A stretch of 25,000 nucleotides of DNA from Nymphaea colorata (lineage: Eukaryota; Streptophyta; Magnoliopsida; Nymphaeales; Nymphaeaceae), in contig NW_022204665.1 of the NCBI RefSeq assembly GCF_008831285.2, positions 20,001-45,000 on the forward strand, in the 5' to 3' direction. Below the pieces are notes generated by a model. That model made no database searches. It had not been told where the DNA came from and saw nothing but the letters and a program-made list of their open reading frames with translations. Shown in pieces: positions 12,278-25,000 of the stretch. How positions within the stretch are numbered: the first letter of the stretch is position 1; each line of letters opens with the position of its first letter. The position numbers were made by a program, and so were the translations under genes.

Positions 12278-13088
12278 CTAGACTCGGTCTAGACGGCCTT
12301 CGTATCTGCCCGTCTCAGTTTCCTGGACTGTCTCTGTTCCGGACGCCAGGACATCCTCTGTGCCTGTCCTGTGGCTGTCCGTCCTGTCTGTCAGCTCTGT
12401 CTCTGTTCTGAACGCCTGAACGACCCCTGTTCCTGTCCTGTCCGTGCGTCCTCTGTTTGACAGTCTGGAACTCGTCAGTCTCTGTCCAGAACACCCTGTC
12501 TCCATGGTGTGTCCAGCAAGCTGAGCCCCGCGTGCTAAGTCCAGCCCACTCCGCTCGAGTACGTCTGGCTTGGCTTGGGTGGGCAGAGTGGCCTCACCGT
12601 GTCCAAGTGCTATGGCATGAAGTCCTCCAATCGACGGGCTAGCCTCTCTCGGATCAAGTGCACGGGCTGAGTGTGGGGCTGTCATCTCGTCAACCTCCCT
12701 TGGCTGCGTAGCACCCTCGCTCGTGATCTCCTCCGCAATGGCTGGCGCGTTCGGGCTCTTGGCGTCGTCATCGGCAACCGCGGCCGTGGCCTCTCCACGG
12801 GTAACCTCCTTTGCGTCCTGGTCTCGTGCCCTGCAAAACACGTTAGCCTCACAACAAAAGGAAGCAGGGTCAGTGGTTGCGGGTGCTTTCCCCGCTCGGC
12901 GTGGGCGCTCGGCGCCCTCATCTCTCGGCAACCTCTCGGCGGTGCGCTGGCCCACGCCACCCTCGGCCGTGCCCGGCCACCTTCGGCGCCCTTGGCCGAC
13001 GCTCGCCCGGCCCGGTAGCTGGCTGCTCTCGCCCACTGGCCTAGCCTCGGCGGTGTCGTTGGCTGCTCTCGGCCAACTCGTAGGTAGC
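12278..13088 (-). other. LTR-borne copy of the gag-pol tail of element A (not a separate gene)
   Basis: This U3 segment repeats 3082-3892, the last 270 or so codons of gag-pol, because the tail is encoded in the LTR. An ATG-initiated frame of 252 codons can be read here (13036 down to 12278), but it lies upstream of the LTR promoter and lacks gag and pol. I treat it as a by-product of LTR duplication. The residues match the tail of the full ORF exactly. Confidence 0.8.
13084..13088. repeat. Target-site duplication of element B, left copy (GTAGC)
   Basis: GTAGC directly precedes the TGATACGGGTC start of element B and is repeated directly after its end at 24422-24426. The uninterrupted LTR at 3888-3901 has a single GTAGC followed by CCTGTAACA, which shows the pre-insertion state. 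Five bases is the usual duplication for Gypsy integrases. Confidence 0.97.
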
Positions 13089-13631
13089 TGATACGGGTCA
13101 ACCTGCAGAGTGGCCTAGGGTAGCCACAGATGTCGCTGAGAGCAGCCAAAGGGCGCGGGGCAAAACCGCCCTTCATGCGATTAAGGCCCTACAAGGCCAA
13201 GATGACTCAAGGCTGAGTCAAAAGGGAGGCGTAGTGCATCAGGTGCAGACCTTACAAACTGAACATATTCAGCTTAGAATCGATGCCGAGGGAGGAGCGG
13301 GAGGAGAGGCAACGGCTCTAAGCGAGGCTCTTGAGGACCAAGGCGAAAGGGGTCAAGTCCGAGTCCGGTCTAGTCCAACCTAGGTCTTCGCTATACTCAT
13401 GCACTTAGGGTCAGCCTAGGGCGAGCCTAGGCGAATTTCTGGTCTGAACCAAGGCCCACAGCGTGCGGGCTAAGGAGAGGACGAGTTAGGGACGAGACAC
13501 TAAGTCTCGAGTTCGAGTTTGCTTGCGTTTTCTTTGATTTTAGAGTGCGCATTTGCTTTGGTAGTCAATTCCGTTTTGGATTTTGATTTTGGGTTGGATC
13601 AATTGTTTAGATCCGCTTTTTAATTCAGTAT

Positions 13632-13639
13632 TATAAATA
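13632..13639 (+). promoter_or_regulatory. TATA box of element B 5' LTR
   Basis: TATAAATA lies in an AT-rich stretch about 250 bases after the tail stop codon. It is followed some 60 bases on by a CT-rich run (CTCTCTCTCTTCTCC) typical of plant core promoters. The transcription start is expected near 13660-13670. The order, coding tail then TATA then CT run, matches element A. Confidence 0.6.
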
Positions 13640-14366
13640 TTTAGAATTCTTTTGGATCTGTATGCAAAATTCGAGAATAGAAGTCATTTGTGTGAATCGA
13701 CTCTCTCTCTTCTCCTCTACTCGAGTTCTCTCCCTCTCACGCGCGTCTCCTCTCCAAGCCACGTTCTTCTTCCTCCGTCTTACATTGGGGAATTTTCGAT
13801 GCAACTTGCTGAAATTCCTCAAGCAACAGCAGCTATACCCGACGGTATTCTTCTCTCTTAGCCTTGATTTCTTCTTCTATTCTTCCCTAATCACTCAACC
13901 GAAGGGTTAGCCAAATGAAGAGCTTCCAAGCGTCCGGCGCAAGGTGCTTCTTCCCATGGATTTGTTCCCCACGTCTTCATCAACGGTAGCGGTGCAGCCT
14001 CCACGTCTCCACCCGTGAAGGTTAGAGGCCTCTTCGTACTGGGAAGACTTCATCCTCTAGGCGACTAGAAGGGTGAAGTATCCACTCCAGATTTGGGCTC
14101 TTAGAGGTAAGCGTCCATAACTCGATTGTAGGGGCGTGCAACGGCGTTAAGAGAGTTTAGGGGAGAGTTCGGCCAAGGGGAGTTCTTGCTGGAATCACAG
14201 CCAGCAAGCTAGCCTTTCCCACGGTGGAAATCGTCCTTAAACTCGATTTTACGAGTCACGCACCTCCAGCTAGTTATTGTCGTTTAATTCTATGAGTTTC
14301 ATTCGATTGTTTTAGTTTCTTTGAGCCAAGAAAGTTCAGATTTAGCCACTGCCTTGTCCTCCCTCT

Positions 14367-14480
14367 TGCTGGTCGAAATCAGAAAGAAAACAACAGAAAA
14401 GAAGGGCGAGAAAAATCAGAAAGAAAAGAAAAGAAAAAGAAAGACGCCCAAATGAAAAATTAAAGTAAAAGAAAGAGAGA
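14367..14480 (+). repeat. Purine-rich low-complexity block in element B LTR
   Basis: About 115 bases are dominated by AAAG/GAAA-type runs on the plus strand. The block recurs at 22526-22639 in the other LTR. It lies in the presumed leader, between the two candidate splice donors. No function can be read from it. Confidence 0.6.
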
Positions 14481-15350
14481 ATCGGCAAGAGGACTAGGCG
14501 CGGCCAGTTCTGGAAATTGGCCGGAATTGTCTAATTCCGGCCACTGCTGCATTGATTCCGGCATCACTCCATCCCGGGCTGCAAGTGTTCGAGTTATTCG
14601 TGTGTGCATTTGGGAGATTCCGGCCTCAATTGGGGAAAATCCGGCCACATTTGGGGAAAGCACTCTTGCGTCGTCACATTTGGGGATTTCGCATTTGTCT
14701 CACCCAAATCGGTAAGTGATTGCTTGACTTGGGCCCTTCGCCATCTCCACCACATATCTGTACACGTGGCATGATCGGGAGCACTTGGGAGAGAACCTTG
14801 GAGTGAAATCCTCCACATCCCTAGCTTGTAGCTAGTGGATCACATTTGGAAGGGGCGAGTTCTCTTTTGAGAGATCTTCTCCTACTTCGTAGGTGGCTGA
14901 TCACCTTGTTGACTGCCACCTCCTCCTCCATTTTAGCTAGGATATTGCCCAGCCACACACCTCATCAGCCAAATCGCCACCTCACCTATACACCTCACCA
15001 AGATCCCTAGCCTCTCTCCTACGTATTAGGGAGATAGCCCTTCTAGAACGCCACCTAGCCTAGAATCTTGGAGGACAATCCTATCATGGAATATTCTCCA
15101 TATTCTTAGCCAACTCTACCCTACCCAATTACCCCGAGCTCACCCGAACTTACCAAGTTACCACTTGCCTTTCCATTTCCATTTTCTCATCTACCCTAAA
15201 CCGAGCCACTCAAACCCACCCTAGCTACTTTGTAGGAACCCTCATTTGAGTCCCTTCCCCACACCCGGTCAACCGAAGATTTTGACCGTAGGACCTACCT
15301 AGCCTACTCTACCTATGACCTAGCTCGCTGGCCAAACCTAGCCCGGGCCC

Positions 15351-15380
15351 ACCTGGTCCCACCTGGTCCCACCTGGTCCG
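15351..15380 (+). repeat. Three 10-bp tandem repeats (ACCTGGTCCC) in element B LTR
   Basis: Two exact units and a third ending G form a short array, copied at 23510-23539. Nearby, around 15500-15545, CCGGCGACCT/CCGGCCACCT units also recur. These look like simple local duplications in the leader. Confidence 0.7.
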
Positions 15381-16265
15381 AACCCACTCAGTCCAAGTCC
15401 CGCGCCTAGTTGGTTTCAACCTTAGCGCCAAGGAAGACCGCGGCATTGCTAGCCGCATCCTTGAAGTCTTTGGAACCGGCGGGCCTTGATCCAGCATATT
15501 CCGGCGACCTCCGGCCACCTCCGGCCACCTCTGCTCTTTTTCCGGCGACTCTCCGGCGTGGATTCCAGAAGGTCCCCCAGACATCCAGCAAGGCGTTGAA
15601 GTGCTCCTAGGCGATTCCGGCGGGGTGATCCTACTTCACGCGTCTCTTGGAACAGCTTGACTTCACTCACGGCCTCTTCTTTTGGAGTTCAGCTCTGCAC
15701 CAGCCCTCTTCTTTCGTGTTGCTGGTAGTCCTCGAGTGTGGAATCTCACCTCGAGGCTTTTGACTGCTTAGCCAAGCTAGCCTTGGCCGGTACACTCTAC
15801 TCCTCTCTTTAGACACGCGGGAGGTAGCATTTATTTCTGCATTTTGCTTTCAGCCCGACCGTGAGGTCGTAGTTGTGCATAGAGGGACCTCCGCGGCACT
15901 GCGCCAAGGACACGACCTCGTGCCAGCACTAGCCTCCTACGGGTGGGTGTGGTTTGTGCGTTTAGGCGTGGTTTGCATGGTTTGCTTGAGTGAGTTTGAG
16001 TGATTTTTAACAAATGTATCGCTTCCGCTTGTATTAGCCTCGCATCTCTTAGATTTGTGTAGTAGGTTTTGCTTGGATTTGGGTATAGCCTCTCTTGTAT
16101 TCCGCTACCTATCCGGGATTTTCTAAGTCGGGGTCCTGTCCGACTGGGTAGTGTCTTTGTTTTAATTTGTCTAGGAAGTCTTCTGGTTGGTCCAAGGTGA
16201 TCGTGGGGGTAGGCACGGCCGTTGGTTTCAGACTTAGGTCGGCCACGGACAAGACCCTACCAATT

Positions 16266-16277
16266 TGGTATCAGAGC
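16266..16277 (+). promoter_or_regulatory. Element B primer binding site (initiator tRNA-Met)
   Basis: TGGTATCAGAGC is complementary to the 3' end of initiator tRNA-Met. It begins 3 bases (ATT) after the LTR end at 16262. It has the same 12 bases and the same 3-base gap as element A. Confidence 0.95.
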
Positions 16278-16445
16278 CTCCTTGGAGCAGCAGCAAGCAA
16301 GTACAGTATCGGCATTTCGGATTTTATACAGGGCAGAATACAGCTGGAATTCTTGTCAGTGTCAGAGTCAGTGGTTTTCAACTAGTCGTGTGATTCTTTT
16401 AGACGTTTGGATTTCTGATTTTTTTTTTTGGACTTAACCATCGCA
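16278..16445 (+). other. Element B untranslated leader between PBS and gag
   Basis: These 168 bases carry the acceptor candidates described for the leader intron and a T-run (about 16419-16429) just before gag. No structured RNA or ORF is recognised. Confidence 0.5.
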
Positions 16446-19400
16446 ATGGTTAAGAAGAAGCAAGTCGTGCCCGAGGCACCAGATGTTGAGGCGGAGACCT
16501 CAGCCAATGAGGAACAGCCATCTACTGAGATGGAGGTATACGCGGTGGAAAGAATGGTTCACATCGAAAATGAGGTTTTGAAAATCCGCCACGAGATGAG
16601 CGACTACAAGAAACAACTTTCTAAGCTCAACGAGTTAGATGAGATCAAGGAGATGATGAGAGTCATGACGGCCAATCAAGAGGCCCTTAGGAGAAACAAC
16701 CCGGATCCCCCACAGCCCCACGTTGATAAGGGCAAGGGCATACTCAATGGACCGCCCAACGTCGGTCCTAATCCCTTCCATTCGCAAGCCGGCCCTAGTA
16801 GACCACCACCCGGGGGGAATAACAGCAATAATGGAGGTTTCCAAGCACAGCCCACCAACCTCAACAACTATCACGGTGGGCATCATAACTCCTCGCCTGA
16901 TTGGGAGAACCGAGAGCCTTATGGACCCCAATCCAGCCAGTATAGGTCCAGATTTGGAGGCACACAGTGGGAGAATATTAATTCAGATCGTAGATGGGGT
17001 GATAGAGGAGACCGTGAACCACCTTCTTGGGAGCCGTATAGAGAGCGTCAGGCAGCGCCAAGAAACCAACCAAGGATTCCTATGGTTCGCATTGACTTCC
17101 CTAGATTCAATGGCAAGGAACCCTTAGATTGGATTTTTCAAGTGGAGGAGTACTTCACATGTCAGATGATTCCTGATGAGGAATGGCTTCAAACGTCCAT
17201 TCTACACTTCGATGGCGAAGCTAGGAGATGGTATCGTTGGCTCAAGCTCAAGGAGCCAGTCAATACGTGGGGAGAGTTCAAAGAAGCTCTCATGCTCAGA
17301 TTTGGTGAGTCTTCCTATGTAGATTACGACATCGAGTTGCGTAATCTAAGACAAACCGCATCAGTTCAAGAATACCAAGCCAAGTTTGAGAATTTAGCAA
17401 GCATGGTTGATTGGACGCCCAAGTCCCTCATTGCCGCATTTGTTGGAGGATTGAAGGAGGAAATTCAGATAGACATACGGGCTGAGCCCAACACGGAGTT
17501 GCGGAAGTGCTTTGCCAAAGCACGTTCCATCGAGGATAGGCAAAGAAAGAAACAAGCCTTGTACCGACAATGGAGAAACCCCGGAACAGTCCGTGTGAGG
17601 GAGATCCCTCAACCGCAAAAACTCCTTCCAGCCCCTCCGCGTAAAGAAGAACCTAAACCCGCTTTCAAGGGTCGAGCGCCTCCTGTACTAACTCGGGAAG
17701 AAAGAGAAGAGTTAATCAAGAACAAGCAGTGTTTCTGGTGTAAAGAAAAGTGGGACCCTACGCACAAGTGCAAGCACATTCGAGTCTACACGGTTTTGGA
17801 TGATGACGCCGACGATGAAGAAGATCAATCCCCTATGATCGAAGAAATAGAGGAATTGGAGGCCCGAGAAGAGCCTCAAGAGCAGGAAAGGCCACCCCTT
17901 GAGGGCGCTTGTCATACCATGACAGACCCTAACCGACCAGATGCTATGAGAGTTATAGGGCAAATTGGAAAGAGAAATGTTCTTGTTCTTTTGGATTCGG
18001 GGGCTACTCACAATTTCGTGGGTGACCACCTCGCTCAGGAATTGAATTGTACCATCGAAGAGCACCCAACTCTTAAAGTACTGGTGGCCAATGGTGAGTG
18101 TCTCCCTTGCACTCGCAAGTATGCAAACGTAGAGCTCGTGCTTCAGAAGATTCCTTATACAGTCGACTTGCTAGTTGTCCCTCTACCCAGCGTAGATATC
18201 ATTCTTGGAGTCAAATGGCTCAAGACCTTAGGGCGAATTTGGTGGGACTTCTCTACCATGGAGATGTGCCTACCTAAAGAGGGTGGAGGAGAGGAAGTAG
18301 TGCTAAGGGCAGTCGATCCTAGTTTGGCACCCAAGGCAGCGCTAAAGGCTATAGCAGTCCAGAGACCAGCGGCTTGGTTAGTTTCAGTGGCAGAGGAAGT
18401 TGTCGCTCAAGAGGGATCAGAAGAGAAAGTACCCGAGCAGATTCAGAAAGTGTTGGAGGAGTTCAAGGATATATTCGAGGAACCTAAAGGACTTCCTCCA
18501 CCTCGATCATATGACCACAGGATAGTATTGACCAACGGCACAGAGCCGGTTAACGTGCGCCCGTACCGCTATGGGTACGCTCAAAAATCAGAAATTGAGC
18601 GATTGGTCAAAGAAATGCGAGAAAGTAATATTATTCGGCCAAGTTCTAGTCCCTTTTCGTCGCCAGTCCTTCTCGTCAAGAAAAAGGACAACACATGGAG
18701 ATTCTGTGTGGATTACAGGGCCTTGAACAAAGCTACTGTCAAGGATAGGCATCCAATTCCTGTTATTGATGAACTCTTGGATGAACTATCTGGAGCTCGC
18801 ATCTTTTCCAAGTTGGATCTCCGGTCAGGGTACCACCAAATTCGAATGTATGAGGAAGACATTACAAAGACGGCATTTCGTACCCATGACGGCCATTATG
18901 AGTTTTTGGTCATGCCGTTTGGACTTACGAACGCGCCCGCAACATTCCAACGATGTATGAATGACGTGTTTCGTCAGTTCCTGCGTGACTTCGTGTTAGT
19001 CTTCTTCGATGACATTCTTGTGTACAGCCAGAGTATTGAACAGCATGTCGAGCACCTTCGCACAGTGTTGAGAATATTAAGGGAGAATACCCTATTCGCG
19101 AAAATGTCCAAGTGCAGCTTTGGGCAGACTTCTATCGGGTATTTGGGTCACATCGTATCACATGAGGGGGTCAGAGCCGACCCTGAAAAACTCCAGGCCA
19201 TGGAGCAATGGCCCTTGCCGAAGGACCCTCGAGGCATGCGGGGATTTTTAGGCCTCACGGGGTACTATCGCAGATTTATCAAAGGCTATGGTTTGATCGC
19301 TTCTCCCTTGACGCACATGTTGAAAAAGGGGGAGTTTACATGGACTGAGAAAGCAAGAGAGGCCTTTGTCAAACTGAAGGCCGCTATGATGAGTGCCCCA

Positions 19401-21233
19401 GTACTTGCTCTCCCTGATTTCTCTAAGGATTTCATAATTGAGACAGATGCTAGTGACGTAGGCGTCGGTGCAGTTCTGAGCCAAGAGGGCCACCCAATTG
19501 CGTTTATGTCGAAAGCCCTCACGGAGCGGGCCAAACCCTTTTCCACCTATGAAAAGGAGCTTTTGGCAATAGTCTTAGCAGTAGACAAGTGGAGGCCCTA
19601 TCTGATTGGGCGAAGATTTGTGGTGAGAACGGACCACAGCAGTTTGAGGTACATGGTAAAGCAACGCGTCTCGACTCCTATCCAGCAGAGATGGTTAGCC
19701 AAACTCCTTGGCTACGATTTCACGATAGAGTACAAGAAGGGAACCGAAAACTCTGCTGCAGACTCCTTGTCACGCATGCCAGAGCACTTAAAAACTCTTT
19801 CTGTGATTGAGACCGACCTTTGGGATAGACTAACTCAGGAGCAAGATCAGGATCTAACACTTAGGCTCCTCAAGCAGTCCATACGCCAGAATCCAGAGTC
19901 TATTCCCCACTATTCGTTAAGAGGAGAAATACTCTGCAAGAAGCGACGAGCCTTGGTACCAAAGAACTCGCCTCTCAAGGTTGAGCTACTCAAACATTTT
20001 CATGACTCGAGCATTGCTGGTCACGAAGGCGTGGCTAAAACTATGGGGCGCATTAAGGCACAGTTTTGGTGGGAGGGAATGAAAGCAGACGTGAGGGATT
20101 ACGTGAAAGCCTGCCCTACCTGCCAACGTGAAAAATATGAGGCCATCAAGCCTCCAGGGCACTTGAACCCTTTGCCCATACCGGATAAGCCATGGGAAGA
20201 TGTATCAATGGACTTCATTGATGCAATGCCCCGAGCTGAAGGGAAAGAGGCGGTGTTGGTCGTGGTGGATCGCTTAACCAAGTACAGCCATTTTGTGGCC
20301 CTACCCAGAAACTACCATGGACCAATGGTTGCTAATGTTTACCAAGATCACGTTGGAAAGCTGCATGGTATGCCCAAGACCATTGTCTGCGATCGGGACT
20401 CGATCTTCCTCAGTGCTTTTTGGAGGGAGTATATGAGAATGGCGGGTACAGTGATCAACTTTAGCACCGCCCATCTTCCTCAAACAGATGGGCAGAGCGA
20501 AGTAGTCAACAGGACACTGGAGACCTATCTGAGGTGTTACGCCGGAGAGAGACCCAACACCTGGGTCAAATATTTATCTTGGGCTGAGTGGTCCTATAAC
20601 ACCAGCCTCCATTCAGGAACCGGCATGACTCCCTATGAAGCCCTGTATGGTTGCCCGCCGAGTTATGTCCCGAGGTATGAGGTAGACACCGCAAGAGAAG
20701 ATGAGGTCGATGTTGCCTTGATAAACAGGGATGACATTCTAGCCACGCTAAAAAGAAACATCCAGAGGGCCCAGGCTAGAATGAAAAAGGCGCATGATAA
20801 GGGGCGTAGAGACAGAGAATTTGAGGTAGGCGACATGGTATGGTTAAAGAGGCTGCCCATGAAGCAGAAATCGTTGCTAGGACAGCCCTATTCGAAGCTT
20901 CTGCCAAGATACTATGGGCCGTTTCGAGTTCTTCAGAAAATTGGTAAGGCAGCCTATCGCATAGCTTTGCCCCCTACAGCCCTTGTCCATCCAGTATTCC
21001 ATGTCTCTCGGTTGAAGCCGCATCATGGGCCAGTACCAGAGCAAGAGGAACCATTACCAGATGTTAGCCAACGCCCATATCGAATCCTAAAGCACCGATG
21101 GGTCACTAGAGATGGTAGAGCCCGCCACGAGGTTTTGATTGAATGGGAAGGAATCGATGGTGGTACCTCCTGGGAGTTGTTTGACAAGGTAAAATTCCAA
21201 TTCCCTACAGGAGCTTGGGGACAAGCTCCATCT

Positions 21234-21247
21234 CAGGAGGGTGGATC
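21234..21247 (+). promoter_or_regulatory. Element B polypurine tract
   Basis: CAGGAGGGTGGATC abuts the 3' LTR and would prime plus-strand synthesis. It lies in frame within gag-pol (Gln-Glu-Gly-Gly-Ser). The last nine bases are the same as in element A. Confidence 0.85.

Positions 21248-25000
<3,753 letters not shown>

Larger units (their letters stand above)
8909..13088 (-). repeat. Element A 5' LTR, main part (right LTR)
   Basis: The inner edge is TGTTACATCC at 8909, next to the PBS. Bases 9197-13088 repeat 1-3892. Bases 8909-9196 have no partner in the window because the left LTR is cut off there. The outer 9 bases, CCTGTAACA, were pushed to 24427-24435 by element B. In element orientation U3 runs from the far right down to about 12065 and R/U5 from there to 8909. 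Apart from the tail-ORF copy, the promoter and the splice donor, I see no gene in these 4.2 kb. Confidence 0.95.
13089..16262 (+). repeat. Element B 5' LTR
   Basis: The start is fixed by the target duplication and by the matching edge at 21248. The end (ACCCTACCA) is fixed by the PBS three bases later and by the matching edge at 24421. The first 295 bases repeat the coding tail of gag-pol. A TATA box and CT-rich start region follow at 13632-13740, then about 2.6 kb of presumed R/U5 with a purine-rich block, GGCC/CCGG-rich repeats and two GTAAG donors. No gene of its own is evident. Confidence 0.97.
14107..16402 (+). other. Candidate leader intron of element B
   Basis: TTAGAG|GTAAGCG gives a strong donor with the first intron base at 14107. 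A second donor, CG|GTAAGT, starts at 14712. Acceptor candidates between PBS and gag are TTCTTGTCAG ending at 16359 and GATTCTTTTAG ending at 16402. Any of these pairings would remove the PBS and most of the leader. The 14107 donor shares the core AGAGGTAAGC with element A and lies about 475 bases past the TATA box. Upstream ATGs remain in exon 1. There is no transcript evidence, so this is an inference. Confidence 0.4.

Noticed and set aside
12278-13036. 252-codon minus-strand ORF as an independent accessory or envelope gene
   Set aside because: It is identical to the end of the full gag-pol ORF, lies upstream of the LTR promoter, and has no signal peptide or membrane segment.
13089-16262. 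A tRNA, small RNA or host gene inside the long element B LTR
   Set aside because: I found no cloverleaf, no conserved protein segment and no long sense ORF. The repeated stretch is fully explained as LTR.
16428-16445. Start of element B gag-pol at 16428
   Set aside because: The codon is TTG; the first ATG in frame is at 16446. The same applies to TTG at 8805 in element A, where ATG 8781 is used.

Overview
The window holds no host gene that I can recognise. Almost all of it is two full-size, apparently intact LTR retrotransposons of the Ty3/Gypsy order, one nested in the other, plus about 0.56 kb of flanking DNA at the right end. The organism is most likely a land plant. The evidence is chromovirus-type Gypsy polyproteins with a chromodomain-like C-terminus, initiator-tRNA-Met primer binding sites, plant-style TATA plus CT-rich promoters inside the LTRs, and stacked insertions. 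Without a host gene I cannot name a species or clade.

Element A (minus strand) runs from before position 1 to 24435, interrupted by element B. Its 3' LTR is the left one (1-3901, about 288 bp cut off by the window edge). Its internal part is 3902-8908: polypurine tract, one gag-pol ORF and PBS. Its 5' LTR is the right one (8909-13088, with its last 9 bp displaced to 24427-24435). Full LTR length is 4189 bp, and A without B would be about 13.4 kb. The two LTR copies differ at only three positions that I could find over 3892 aligned bases.

Element B (plus strand) is complete at 13089-24421 (11333 bp): 5' LTR 13089-16262, PBS 16266-16277, gag-pol 16446-21542, PPT 21234-21247, 3' LTR 21248-24421. 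Its LTRs are 3174 bp and differ at one position that I found. B entered A's 5' LTR 9 bp from its outer end and made a 5-bp target duplication, GTAGC. B is therefore younger than A, in line with LTR divergence. Because A's new copies take U3 from the other LTR, the insertion need not have killed A.

The two elements have related polyproteins (gag with a CX2CX7HXC knuckle, protease, reverse transcriptase, RNase H, DD35E integrase with GPF module, chromodomain-like end) but largely unrelated LTRs. They share three design features. First, the gag-pol ORF reads through the polypurine tract into the 3' LTR, and the first LTR-encoded residues are conserved between the elements with synonymous codon changes. 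Second, the U3 promoter sits just past that coding tail. Third, a strong splice donor lies some 430-480 nt past the TATA box and an acceptor candidate lies between PBS and gag, so a spliced leader lacking the PBS is plausible.

From 24436 to 25000 lies flanking DNA made of three diverged tandem units of about 200-218 bp, each starting with a 49-base segment that can fold into a hairpin.
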